NCBI GenBank assembly: GCA_035295745.1
Contig: DATGIL010000054.1
Span: 101,731 to 165,730 of the forward strand
Reading direction: 5' to 3'
DNA: 64,000 nt
Source of the DNA: JAIQFL01 sp035295745
Lineage (GTDB): Bacteria; Acidobacteriota; Terriglobia; Bryobacterales; Bryobacteraceae
Made by a program: the position numbers and the translations under genes. The notes under the pieces are model-generated. The model saw nothing but the letters and a program-made list of their open reading frames with translations. It was not told the DNA's origin and did not search any database. Positions 8,689 through 16,730 of this stretch are shown here, piece by piece (position 1 is the first letter of the stretch; every line of letters begins with the position of its first letter).

Positions 8689-9045
8689 GTGAAAGCAAAA
8701 CTGATCATATTCATGTTGTTGGCTGCGGGAGCTGCCTTCGCTCAGATTTCGGTAGGAATTCGAATCGGCGCGCCACCTCCACCGCGGGTCGTCCGGGTCC
8801 AGCCGCGAAGCCCCGGTGCCGACTATTCCTGGATCGCCGGGTATTGGTATCCGGAAGGGGGCCACTATAAATGGCACGACGGATACTGGACTCGCCCCGC
8901 GTACGCGGGTGCGCATTGGGTAGAGCCGCATCATGACGGACAGCAGTATTTCGCCGGCTATTGGGACGGAGAGCACGGGCAGGTCGCACACGATCATCAT
9001 TGGGATAAAGACCACGATCGTAACCGGGATTACAACCGTAAGTAG
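8689..9045 (+). CDS. Small secreted YXWGXW-repeat-like protein
   Basis: 118 residues from a GTG at 8689 with AAAAGGA 9 nt upstream. The longer frame to 8584 lacks a signal peptide at its start, so the GTG start is preferred (VKAKLIIFMLLAAGAAFAQ is then a clean signal peptide). The mature part is rich in Tyr, Trp, Gly and His, with repeated WIAGYWYPEGGHYKWHDGYW and YFAGYWDG units of the YXWGXW type, and a His/Asp-rich tail (HDHHWDKDHDRNRDYNRK). The family is periplasmic or outer-membrane associated with no settled function. The His/Asp tail could bind metal; that is a guess. Confidence 0.75.
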   Translation: MKAKLIIFMLLAAGAAFAQISVGIRIGAPPPPRVVRVQPRSPGADYSWIAGYWYPEGGHYKWHDGYWTRPAYAGAHWVEPHHDGQQYFAGYWDGEHGQVAHDHHWDKDHDRNRDYNRK

Positions 9046-9397
9046 AAATGTTGCGGGGCAGGGAGGCGCCGGCGCGACTTGCCGGCGTCTGATTTCAGCA
9101 GGTGGAAGGTTCCGGGTCAGTGGGAATTTACAAGCCACTCCTTCCTGGATTTCACGATTTAGCAAATGATGGCCCGCACATCATCTAGCGGGGAGAGCAT
9201 TTAACAGGGGTATCGGACGGCCTGACGTTCTGCGCGTTGGAGGCGAATGATTCAACTGCGAAACAGCTGGGGCGGGGTCTCATTACAGGCAGGACAGTGG
9301 CGGGGGTTGCGCGCAGCCCGGAACGTGGCAGGGGCAGGATTGCCGGGAATACCAGACGAATCGTCTGGGCTGCGCTCTACAAGCCATCAGATCGCAG
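9046..9397. other. Intergenic stretch without a convincing gene
   Basis: It separates the YXWGXW gene from the Thivi_2564-type gene, which converge. The only structure seen is a 7-bp perfect hairpin near its start (CGCCGGC/GCCGGCG at 9067-9087). The remaining frames show no domain or ribosome binding site. Confidence 0.6.
9067..9087 (+). terminator. Hairpin after the YXWGXW gene, possible terminator
   Basis: CGCCGGC and GCCGGCG form a 7-bp stem around a 7-nt loop 21 bp after the stop of the 8689 gene. Only a short mixed TCTGATTTC follows, not a T-run, so intrinsic termination is uncertain. Confidence 0.35.
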
Positions 9398-9589
9398 TTA
9401 TCGCCCGAGCTTGAAGCTCGACACGGAGGCCCACATTCCCGTAGCCTGAAGCAGCCACACGCAAACCACGACCACAACCACGACGTTCAGAATTGTTTTT
9501 ATGCTGGAGGCCATCGGCACGTAGCGGTTGATCAGATGCAGCGCCACTCCGACAATGACCAGTATCACGACAAGATTGAGTAAAGGCAT
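9398..9589 (-). CDS. Thivi_2564-like small membrane protein
   Basis: 63 residues with two membrane helices: MPLLNLVVILVIVGVALHLINRYVP and ILNVVVVVVVCVWLLQATGMW. The spacing and the linker VPMASSIKTILN match the small Thivi_2564-type family of inner-membrane proteins, whose function is unknown. The start is preceded by AGGGAACACAAA. It faces the motif copy at 9695-9717 about 105 bp upstream. C-terminal residues ASVSSFKLGR diverge from the family. Confidence 0.75.
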   Translation of the reverse strand: MPLLNLVVILVIVGVALHLINRYVPMASSIKTILNVVVVVVVCVWLLQATGMWASVSSFKLGR

Positions 9590-9694
9590 TTTGTGTTCCC
9601 TCTAATCCGGATCAGTGCAATTCACTCCCCATCGCAAGAAAGCCGCGGATTCTGCGCCCGCAGGCGAAAACACCGTGGACGCCGCATCGGGAAG

Positions 9695-9717
9695 TGACCA
9701 GATGCGGTCACATGACC
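9695..9717 (+). promoter_or_regulatory. Copy B of shared motif TGACC-N6-SGTCACWTGAC
   Basis: Reads TGACC, AGATGC, GGTCACATGAC then C. It is placed between the divergent 9398-9589 (minus) and 9833-10237 (plus) genes, about 105 and 115 bp from their starts. No convincing sigma-54 element lies between it and either start. Confidence 0.45.
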
Positions 9718-9832
9718 CCGCACGGTCGGATTTCTGGCCGATTTCGCCTGGCTCCGGACGTTGCCGCCGTCCGGAACAAAGCAGTTCGTGGAGGTTTTCG
9801 GGAGTGGATGCCGGAATGCGCTTGGTGGAAGC

Positions 9833-10237
9833 ATGAATTGGAATCTTTACGGCAAGCGCAAGTCGAAACAACTGGCGAGCTCCGCCAACCAACCCTGGGA
9901 CGGAATCACTCAGGAACGGCACTCGCGGTTTCTGCTGACTCGGCACCTGATCAAGTGGATGTCGATTCCTGCGCTGCTGGTGCTCTCGATGTTCTCGTAT
10001 CCCGCATCCAGGTATGAGCCGTGGTTCGCGGCGCTTGTGATCGTTGCCGCCCTGGTCTTCATCCACCAAGCGGTTCGTTCGGGCGAGTATTCCCGAGCGG
10101 TGGCGTTGATTGCGGTGGTTGTGGCGCTGAGCCCGCTATTCCTGGTTGTGAAGATTTTCCTGGTGATGGGAGTCGTCTGCATCATGACGGGTGCGGCCCT
10201 GTTCACGGTGTTCCGCGCTCACCCCGTCACGGTTTAA
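9833..10237 (+). CDS. Small inner-membrane protein, unknown function
   Basis: 134 residues from the ATG at 9833 (GGTGGAAGC just upstream); an upstream in-frame ATG at 9761 would add 24 residues without a binding site. A charged N-terminus (MNWNLYGKRKSKQL) is followed by about four hydrophobic segments (SIPALLVLSMFSYP, WFAALVIVAALVFIHQAV, AVALIAVVVALSPLF, VVKIFLVMGVVCIMTGAALF). I do not recognise the family with certainty. It is followed after 42 bp by another envelope-protein gene. Confidence 0.6.
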   Translation: MNWNLYGKRKSKQLASSANQPWDGITQERHSRFLLTRHLIKWMSIPALLVLSMFSYPASRYEPWFAALVIVAALVFIHQAVRSGEYSRAVALIAVVVALSPLFLVVKIFLVMGVVCIMTGAALFTVFRAHPVTV

Positions 10238-10279
10238 TGAAACTCTTCTGCTGAGGCTGCGACGATACGAACCCTTCTT

Positions 10280-10861
10280 ATGATGAACCTGCCGATAGCC
10301 GCACTCCTGGTGACGATCCCGGCTGCCGCAACTGCCCAATCCCTTGACCCGTTGGGTGTCACGGACAAATTGCGGTTTCATGCCGAGGCTACCTTCGGGC
10401 CCTTGGCGATCGCAGGCGCCGCCGCGTACGCCGGAGCATTGCAGGAATTCGACGCGCCCAGGGAGTGGGGGCAAGGAGGCAGAGCCTATGCGAAACGCGT
10501 GGAGTCCACAGAAGGCGCCTGGGCCATTCACGGCGCGCTGGCTTTCGGTTTGGATTCCACGCTTCATCAGGATCCGCGCTACTATCGATCGCTTCGCACA
10601 GGCTTCTGGCGCCGCACGGGACACGCGCTCCGAGGGACCATCCTGACGCGCACCGACACAGGTGGCGAGACTCTGTCCACGTGGCGCATCGGCAGCGCTT
10701 ATGGCTCCGCGTTCCTCTCGAATCTCTGGTATCCCGATCGGCTGAATACGCCCAGGCTCGGATTTATCCAGGGCTCAGTAGGGCTCGGATTCGGTCTGGC
10801 CGGCAACCTGGGCACGGAGTTTTGGCCGGATATCAAGCGAAAGGTGTTCCGTAAAAAATGA
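10280..10861 (+). CDS. Secreted hypothetical protein
   Basis: 193 residues with a signal peptide (MMNLPIAALLVTIPAAATAQ). The rest is Gly/Ala-rich with amphipathic strands (FGPLAIAGAAAYAGALQEF, HGALAFGLDSTLHQDPRYY, IGSAYGSAFLSNLWYP, GSVGLGFGLAGNLGTEFWPD), which suggests membrane-associated strands or helices. I cannot assign a family. The stop overlaps the ATG of the phospholipase-like gene by 4 bp, so the two are probably translated together. Confidence 0.65.
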   Translation: MMNLPIAALLVTIPAAATAQSLDPLGVTDKLRFHAEATFGPLAIAGAAAYAGALQEFDAPREWGQGGRAYAKRVESTEGAWAIHGALAFGLDSTLHQDPRYYRSLRTGFWRRTGHALRGTILTRTDTGGETLSTWRIGSAYGSAFLSNLWYPDRLNTPRLGFIQGSVGLGFGLAGNLGTEFWPDIKRKVFRKK

Positions 10862-12174
10862 CCGTCCAGCGCGCCATCAGCCGGGCATTGACGCTCTTCT
10901 CCCTCGGGGTCGTGTTATCAGGCTGGAATGCCTACTCGTATTCGGTGTTGACCCACGAAGCCATCGTCGACTCCACGTGGGACAGCGGGATCAGGCCGCT
11001 TCTCTTGAAGCGTTTCCCAACGGCCACCGCGGATGAGTTAAGGCAAGCGCACGCCTACGCATACGGCGGGTGCATCATTCAGGACCTTGGCTATTATCCC
11101 TTTGGCAGTAAGTTCTACAGCGACCTGACACACTACGTCCGCAGCGGCGACTTCATCCTCAGCCTGATCCGGGAGTCTCAGGACTTGGACGAGTACGCCT
11201 TCGCGCTTGGCGCCTTGGCGCACTATGCGGCGGACAACGATGGCCACCGGATGGCCACCAACCTGTCGGTGCCGCAGCTCTATCCCAAGCTCCGTTTGAA
11301 ATTCGGCGACTCCGTCACCTACGCGGACGACCCGTTCTCGCATAGCAAGACCGAATTTGGATTCGATGTGTTCCAGGCGGCGAAGAGCCGATACGCTCCG
11401 GATGCCTACAAAGAGTTCATCGGTTTCCAAGTCGCCAAACCGGTGCTGGAGCGGGCCTTTCAAGATACCTATGGCATGCGGATCGAACAGGTTTTCCTGA
11501 ACCTTGACCTCGCGATCGGTTCGTACCGGCGCGCCGTGGGCACGATCCTGCCGGCTTTGACCCGAGTCGCGTGGCAGATTAAGGGGCAGGACATCCGCAA
11601 GGACGCCCCGGGTATCACTCGCAGAAAATTCCTCTACAATCTTTCGCGCTCCAGCTACGAGAAGAACTGGGGCTCGACCTATCAGAAGCCGGGCATCCGG
11701 TCCAAAATGCTGGCCGGAGTCTTTCGCGTCATCCCCCGGGCCGGCCCATTCAAGGCATTAGCGTTCAAGCGGCTGACACCGGCGACGGAGAAGTTATATA
11801 TGGCCGGATTCAACGCATCCATCGAACGGTATCGCGGGTTGCTGGAGGCGGTGGATCGTGGCCAAATGAAGCTGCCAAACGACAATTTCGATGTCGGAGC
11901 AGCGACTCCAGCGGGTCAATACCGGCTGGCGGATGCGGCATACGCAAAACTGGTGCATAGGCTGGACGGGCACTATGCCGATTTAACCCAGGATCTCAGG
12001 AACGACCTTCTGAACTTCTACCACGACCTCAGCTTGCCGATCGAGACCAAGACTCACGAGAGTGAATGGCTGAAGTTGCAGGAAGAACTCACCCATCTGG
12101 CGGCGGTGGATCGGGATCTCGCTACGTCCGGCACCAAAACCTCGACTTTGGCCCCAGTCCCAGCTTCCAAATGA
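10858..12174 (+). CDS. Zinc-dependent phospholipase C-like protein, exported
   Basis: 438 residues. After a signal or anchor segment (ALTLFSLGVVLSGWNAYSYS) comes the zinc-dependent phospholipase C fold: LTHEAIVDSTW, HAYAYGGCIIQDLGYYPFG, FYSDLTHYVRSGDF and ALGALAHYAADNDGHRMATN. The His/Asp residues in these stretches are the expected metal ligands. The C-terminal half (from about 200) is helical and not recognised. It could act on membrane lipids in the periplasm, though many family members are uncharacterised. ATGA overlap with the preceding secreted protein. Confidence 0.75.
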   Translation: MTVQRAISRALTLFSLGVVLSGWNAYSYSVLTHEAIVDSTWDSGIRPLLLKRFPTATADELRQAHAYAYGGCIIQDLGYYPFGSKFYSDLTHYVRSGDFILSLIRESQDLDEYAFALGALAHYAADNDGHRMATNLSVPQLYPKLRLKFGDSVTYADDPFSHSKTEFGFDVFQAAKSRYAPDAYKEFIGFQVAKPVLERAFQDTYGMRIEQVFLNLDLAIGSYRRAVGTILPALTRVAWQIKGQDIRKDAPGITRRKFLYNLSRSSYEKNWGSTYQKPGIRSKMLAGVFRVIPRAGPFKALAFKRLTPATEKLYMAGFNASIERYRGLLEAVDRGQMKLPNDNFDVGAATPAGQYRLADAAYAKLVHRLDGHYADLTQDLRNDLLNFYHDLSLPIETKTHESEWLKLQEELTHLAAVDRDLATSGTKTSTLAPVPASK

Positions 12175-12273
12175 CCCTGCATTGGCCGGGAATTGCCAAG
12201 GCATTCATTGCTACTCTTGCCCATCGGTACCGACAGTGCCGGCAACTCGCCGCCACAAGAAAGGCGGCCATAT

Positions 12274-12720
12274 TTGATCCCGCGCCCCAAAGAGATCCTC
12301 GAAACGATTCTGGTTGTTGATGATAACCCAACAGTCCTCGAGACCGTGATTGCGGTGCTCAAAGCTGAGAATTTCCGGGTTCTCTCGGCACACAATGGAT
12401 CTTCTGCTCTCCAGCTTGCGGCTGAAACGGCCGAAACCATTGACCTGCTGCTCTCCGACGTGGAAATGCCGGGGTTATCCGGTCCAGACTTAGGCGAGGC
12501 AATGAAGAAGGCCAGACCCGATCTGCATGTAATGTTGATGTCGGGCGGTGCAGACGGTAATCTGCTGGTTCTGAACTATGGCTGGGCGTATATTCAGAAA
12601 CCTTTTGTCGCGGTGAAGTTAGTGCAGATGATCAATGCCGTCCTGCATGCGCCGAATCGGTCTCAATTGGGCGGCCACGAGTTCGACAGCCGCAAGGACC
12701 GCGAAGATCCGCCGCGATGA
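12274..12720 (+). CDS. Receiver-only response regulator
   Basis: 148 residues if the TTG at 12274 (AAAGGCGG about 8 nt upstream) is used. This matches the N-terminus of the paralogue at 15312; the longer ATG frame from 12193 adds 27 residues unlike any receiver. The receiver domain is complete: acidic pair in ILVVDDN, phosphoacceptor Asp in LLLSDVEMPG, Ser in VMLMSGG and Lys in YIQKPF. No output domain follows. It precedes the triple-PAS sigma-54 activator. Its closest relative in the window is 15312-15737, sharing LLVLNYGW and KPF. It may relay phosphate or bind a kinase encoded elsewhere. Confidence 0.85.
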   Translation: MIPRPKEILETILVVDDNPTVLETVIAVLKAENFRVLSAHNGSSALQLAAETAETIDLLLSDVEMPGLSGPDLGEAMKKARPDLHVMLMSGGADGNLLVLNYGWAYIQKPFVAVKLVQMINAVLHAPNRSQLGGHEFDSRKDREDPPR

Positions 12721-12834
12721 GCGGCGCCGCAAGCGGAACCGCCGGAGTGACCGAATACGGTCGGATCGCGCAGGCAAAGGCCGTTTTGATGGTAAACTGA
12801 GGACGTCGCTGCCATTCTTGGCGTCCATCCTCGG

Positions 12835-15042
12835 TTGCGAGACACCATTCGGCGATCGTCGAATCGCGCCTCTCCCCGGCGCTGGCTTCCCTGGATCATC
12901 AACGGCGGAAAGAGAGGAGCTGTGCATTCCGACTCGAACTCCGCTACCGCACAGGCGCCAGCCAACACCTGGCTTGTCGAAAACGGTCCGAACGAACTCG
13001 AATTACTCTTACGGGCGATTGTCTATCACCCCTCCGCACCGGTCATCATTACGGACGATCAGGGAAATTCCAAAGACGCGAGTGTAGGGGCCGGAAAGCT
13101 GCTGGGGCTTTCGCGCGAACAGATTATCGGCCGCCCAGTGGATGATTTTGCAGATCCGGGTTCCAAGCCTCGCATGTCGGAACTTTGGAGAGCGCTGCAA
13201 AGTGGGGAGCAATCCGGCTCACTCCGCCTGGCTGGCGGCGATGCCCACCCGCGCGATGTAGAGTTCACGGCCAAAGGGAGCGTTCTGCCAGTACGGAACC
13301 TGCTGGTTCTGCGCGACAAGACCGCCCGTGCGGAGACGGGGCATTCCGGAACGGATCCCATTCCCTCGTGGGTGCAGGACTACGCCCTCTACTTACTGGA
13401 ACCGGACGGACGCATTGCCGCGTGGTATTCCGGAGCTGCCCGTATTTACGGCTATACGGCGGAGGAGGCCGTGAATGAGCAGGTCTCGTTACTCTACCCT
13501 GGCGAAGATGGGCTTCCAGCAAGGCTGCAGGAGGAGTTCCGCCGGACAGCCGCAGAAGGCCATTCGGGAGTTGAAGGCTGGCAGGTCCGAAAGGAAGGAT
13601 CGCGTTTCTGGGCCAACACCATTATGGTGGCGCTCAAGGATGAGAACGGCGAATTGCGCGGGTTTGCCAGGGCGGTACGCGACTTTACCGACCGCCACGA
13701 TAGAGATGAGAAGTTACGGCGCAGCCGCGCGCGCCTCCGTCCCGTCCCTACACAGTCGACCATCGCGGGCGTGGTTTCCGGCGAATTCGACCGCGCCCCC
13801 GAGGCGAACGACGCCTTTCTTGCACTGGTCGGCTATAGCCGCAATGATCTGCTCGACGGCCGTCTCAACTGGCCCGATCTCACTCCTGCTGAATACGCTC
13901 CGTTGGATGAGTTGGCGCATGAGGAATGTCTGCGGTTCGGGGCTTGCACGCCTTTTGAGAAGGAACTGATCCGCAAAGATGGGATCCGGGTTCCGGTTCT
14001 GCTGGTGACTGCCGTGTTGAAACTGTCACCCTTTCGGTGGATCAGCTTTGTGCAGGATCTTCGCGATCGCGAGCGGACCGAGAGTGTAGAGGCGGAAGGT
14101 GGAGAGCCGCAACAGGACTTTGGGGAGATTGTCGGTGTCAGTGCCGCCCTGCGCCGCGTTCAGCGGCAGGTGGAAGTGGTGGCGCCCACCGATGCAACGG
14201 TATTGATTTTAGGGGAGACCGGCACAGGGAAAGAACTGGTGGCACGCGCGGTTCATCGCATAAGCCCGCGCCATCATCTGCCATTTGTCACATTGAACTG
14301 CGCCGCCATTCCGACCGGGCTTCTGGAAAGTGAATTATTCGGCTACGAAAGGGGAGCCTTCACCGGCGCGCTATCGCAAAAGATCGGCCGCTTTGAGATG
14401 GCCAACCGGGGCACTCTGTTTCTGGACGAAGTTGGCGACATCCCGTTGGACCTGCAGCCGAAGCTGCTCCGCGCCTTACAGGAGAAGGCTTTTGAGCGGT
14501 TGGGCGGCACCAAAACCATCCCCATCGATGTCCGGCTCGTAGCGGCAACCAACCGTAACCTTACCCAGATGATGGGCGACAAATTGTTTCGAAGCGATCT
14601 TTACTACCGGCTGAAAGTCTTTCCAATCACCACGCCTCCATTGCGAGACCATGCCGAAGACATACCGGTCCTGGTCCGCCACTTCACCAAGAAATACGCG
14701 GAGAAAATGGGCCGCCACATCGACAAAATCCCTGCCGACACCATGCGCGCCCTGGTGAGTTGGAGTTGGCCGGGCAACGTTCGGGAACTCGAAAACTTCA
14801 TCGAGCGGGCCGTGATTCTTTCCAGCGGGTCCAGCCTGCGTGCTCCGTTGGGCGAAATACGGGAGGCTGTCGCTCAATCGAACGGGGGCGCGACCCTCGA
14901 AGAGGTGGAGCGAGATCATATTATGAAGATCCTCAGGGAAAGCGATCGTGTTGTCACCACGGCTGCCACGCGCCTCGGACTGCACCGGACTACCCTGAAC
15001 GCCATGATGAAGAAGCTGGGCATCTCCCGCCGGGATCTTTGA
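12835..15042 (+). CDS. Triple-PAS sigma-54-dependent transcriptional activator
   Basis: 735 residues from an ATG at 12835, or about 706 from a GTG at 12922 that has GAGGAG only 2 nt away; the start is unsettled. Three PAS domains (about 55-155, 175-290, 315-415) precede an AAA+ sigma-54 interaction domain (about 430-660) with Walker A GETGTGKE, the sigma-54 contact loop GAFTGA, Walker B GTLFLDEVGD and WPGNVRELENFIERA. A Fis-type helix-turn-helix (TAATRLGLHRTTLNAMMKKLGI) ends the protein. It has no receiver domain, so control comes through the PAS ligands. Receiver-only genes flank it. It is a candidate reader of the TGACC-N6-SGTCACWTGAC sites nearby. Confidence 0.92.
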   Translation: MRDTIRRSSNRASPRRWLPWIINGGKRGAVHSDSNSATAQAPANTWLVENGPNELELLLRAIVYHPSAPVIITDDQGNSKDASVGAGKLLGLSREQIIGRPVDDFADPGSKPRMSELWRALQSGEQSGSLRLAGGDAHPRDVEFTAKGSVLPVRNLLVLRDKTARAETGHSGTDPIPSWVQDYALYLLEPDGRIAAWYSGAARIYGYTAEEAVNEQVSLLYPGEDGLPARLQEEFRRTAAEGHSGVEGWQVRKEGSRFWANTIMVALKDENGELRGFARAVRDFTDRHDRDEKLRRSRARLRPVPTQSTIAGVVSGEFDRAPEANDAFLALVGYSRNDLLDGRLNWPDLTPAEYAPLDELAHEECLRFGACTPFEKELIRKDGIRVPVLLVTAVLKLSPFRWISFVQDLRDRERTESVEAEGGEPQQDFGEIVGVSAALRRVQRQVEVVAPTDATVLILGETGTGKELVARAVHRISPRHHLPFVTLNCAAIPTGLLESELFGYERGAFTGALSQKIGRFEMANRGTLFLDEVGDIPLDLQPKLLRALQEKAFERLGGTKTIPIDVRLVAATNRNLTQMMGDKLFRSDLYYRLKVFPITTPPLRDHAEDIPVLVRHFTKKYAEKMGRHIDKIPADTMRALVSWSWPGNVRELENFIERAVILSSGSSLRAPLGEIREAVAQSNGGATLEEVERDHIMKILRESDRVVTTAATRLGLHRTTLNAMMKKLGISRRDL

Positions 15043-15047
15043 CGCGG

Positions 15048-15063
15048 AGCGTCCATGGACGCT
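15048..15063. repeat. 16-bp perfect palindrome after the sigma-54 activator
   Basis: AGCGTCCATGGACGCT begins 6 bp after the activator stop. A loop-free palindrome is more like a protein-binding site than a terminator, and no T-run follows. Confidence 0.4.
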
Positions 15064-15311
15064 GTAAGAACGTAGCATTCCCTTGCGAGGCTTCACCGGT
15101 TTTGACGGATTTGCCAACGCGGCGAATCCTGGCGATCGACTCATCCGGAATTCTTGCAATGAAGCTGTGAACTGTGGCTGATGAAGTGCTTTATTTACCC
15201 GGGAGCGACATCTAAAACTCGTCCACCAACAAGCCGCGCTGCCCTCCAATTCCGGAGAGCAACCACTTTCTCGGTGATAAGACGCGACTTTTACCTGCGC
15301 AATGTGAGTTC

Positions 15312-15737
15312 ATGCCAACTCCGTCAGAGAAAACGGTTCCGGAAACCATCCTTGTGGTGGAAGACGTGGCGATTGTCCTGCGAGTTGTCACGAAGATTCT
15401 GAAGCGGGCTGGCTTTACGGTGCTGTCGGCCAGCACTTCGTCGGAGGCTTCGGACTTCGTTGCCAACTTTCCGGGGCCCATCCAGCTGCTTATTTCTGAT
15501 GTGGAAATGCCCGATATTCCCGGTCCCGATCTCGCGATCAAATTGAGGACAATACGGCCGGAGTTGCGCGTCATCCTGATGTCTGGCCACGCCGACGGCG
15601 CCCTGCTGGTCCTCAACTACGGTTGGCACTTCATGCGAAAGCCTTTTCTGGCATCGTTGCTGGTGGCCACCGTTAGAGACGTCTTGGCCGATGTTAGTCG
15701 CGAGCAGTCGCCGGATCGCTTTGATACACGTCTGTGA
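15312..15737 (+). CDS. Receiver-only response regulator, paralogue of 12274-12720
   Basis: 141 residues. Receiver landmarks: ILVVEDVAIVLRVV (one acidic pair member is Glu-Asp), phosphoacceptor in LLISDVEMPDIPG, VILMSGHADG and FMRKPF. The C-terminal extension is short and has no DNA-binding domain. It shares SDVEMP, LLVLNYGW and the Lys-Pro-Phe end with the protein encoded before the sigma-54 activator, so the two arose by duplication around it. A 270-bp gap separates it from the activator; no promoter is obvious. Confidence 0.85.
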   Translation: MPTPSEKTVPETILVVEDVAIVLRVVTKILKRAGFTVLSASTSSEASDFVANFPGPIQLLISDVEMPDIPGPDLAIKLRTIRPELRVILMSGHADGALLVLNYGWHFMRKPFLASLLVATVRDVLADVSREQSPDRFDTRL

Positions 15738-15840
15738 TTTCCGGTTTCGATAGGAGCTCCGCACCTGATCTTGATTCTTTTGAAGAGACCCGCGGGCGAA
15801 GTCGTGCCCGAGACGGTGCATTGACCACCGGCGTCTGGGG

Positions 15841-15862
15841 TGACCATACTGCGTCACTTGAC
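15841..15862 (+). promoter_or_regulatory. Copy C of shared motif TGACC-N6-SGTCACWTGAC
   Basis: Reads TGACC, ATACTG, CGTCACTTGAC, followed by extra half-sites AGAGGTCAC and CAGGTGAC. It lies about 112 bp upstream of the start point predicted from the sigma-54-like element at 15938, a distance typical of enhancer sites for sigma-54 activators. Confidence 0.45.
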
Positions 15863-15937
15863 CGCCAGAGGTCACTTCCTTTCCCAGGTGACATCTAGAA
15901 AGCCTCGATCGGTGAATCGGCTCAACGAAGATCGACA

Positions 15938-15953
15938 TGGTGCACGCCGTGCA
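15938..15953 (+). promoter_or_regulatory. Candidate sigma-54 promoter overlapping a palindrome
   Basis: TGGTGCACGCCGTGCA has GG and GC exactly 10 nt apart, with TGG at -24 and TGCA at -12. It overlaps a near-perfect 15-bp palindrome, GTGCACGCCGTGCAC (15940-15954), which might instead be an operator. A start about 12 nt downstream would leave a 50-nt leader before the SYLF gene. Confidence 0.35.
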
Positions 15954-16013
15954 CTACGGATGCTGTCGCCAATAAACACGGAGTTTAACGATCGACGATG
16001 AGGTCCATTCGAA

Positions 16014-16730
16014 ATGAGAATCATTCTGGCGGCTGCTCTGGCAATTGTGCCCCTGCTGGCAAAAGATAACGAAAGCGAGAAGCGGCTCAACGAAGCCACC
16101 GCGGTATTCTCGGAGGTCATGTCAGCTCCCGACAAGGGCATTCCCCAAGATCTGCTGGAGAAAGCTCACTGTATCGTCATCGTTCCGAGCGTGAAGACCG
16201 CAGCTTTCCTGGTTGGCGGCAAATATGGCAAAGGTTACGTGTCGTGCCGGGGCAAAGACGGAATCGGCTGGTCGGCTCCTGGTAGCGTGCGCATCGAGGG
16301 GGGCAGCGTAGGGTTCCAGATCGGCGGGTCGACCACGGATCTGATCATGCTGGTGATGAATGCGCGCGGAGCGGACAAACTGCTTTCGAGCAAATTCACC
16401 CTGGGAGCCGAAGGATCAGTGGCCGCCGGCCCGGTTGGACGCACGGCGACTGCTCAAACCGACGCGCAGATGCACGCCGAGATTCTCTCTTGGTCGAGGT
16501 CTCAAGGATTGTTTGCCGGCATTGCACTGGAAGGCGCAACCCTCCGGCAGGATCTGGACGACAACGCTGAGATCTACGGCGAAAAGTCAGAGAACCGGCA
16601 AATCCTTTCCACATCGACGCCTACGCCGCGGGCTGCCGAGGGCTTGATCGCGCTGCTGAACAAGTACTCGTCGCGAGAGCGCGCCCCAGGCTCGGGCAGT
16701 ATTAGTGGACGAAGACAGGTTTTCACATGA
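16014..16730 (+). CDS. Lipid-binding SYLF-domain (Ysc84-like) protein, exported
   Basis: 238 residues. A short signal peptide (MRIILAAALAIVPLLA) is followed by the SYLF domain (about residues 25-205): RLNEATAVFSEVM, DLLEKAHCIVIVPSV, FLVGGKYGKGYVSCR, WSAPGSVRIEGGSVGFQIGG, DLIMLVMNARGADKLLSSKF and FAGIALEGATLRQD. SYLF proteins bind phosphoinositide-like lipids in eukaryotes; bacterial members are periplasmic or envelope proteins of unknown role. The stop overlaps the next start by 4 bp. A sigma-54-like element and motif copy C precede it. Confidence 0.9.
   Translation: MRIILAAALAIVPLLAKDNESEKRLNEATAVFSEVMSAPDKGIPQDLLEKAHCIVIVPSVKTAAFLVGGKYGKGYVSCRGKDGIGWSAPGSVRIEGGSVGFQIGGSTTDLIMLVMNARGADKLLSSKFTLGAEGSVAAGPVGRTATAQTDAQMHAEILSWSRSQGLFAGIALEGATLRQDLDDNAEIYGEKSENRQILSTSTPTPRAAEGLIALLNKYSSRERAPGSGSISGRRQVFT

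Noticed and set aside
9744..9762. Sigma-54 promoter downstream of motif copy B
   Set aside because: TGGCTCCGGACGTTGC again has 11-nt spacing and overlaps a CCGGAC/GTCCGG hairpin.
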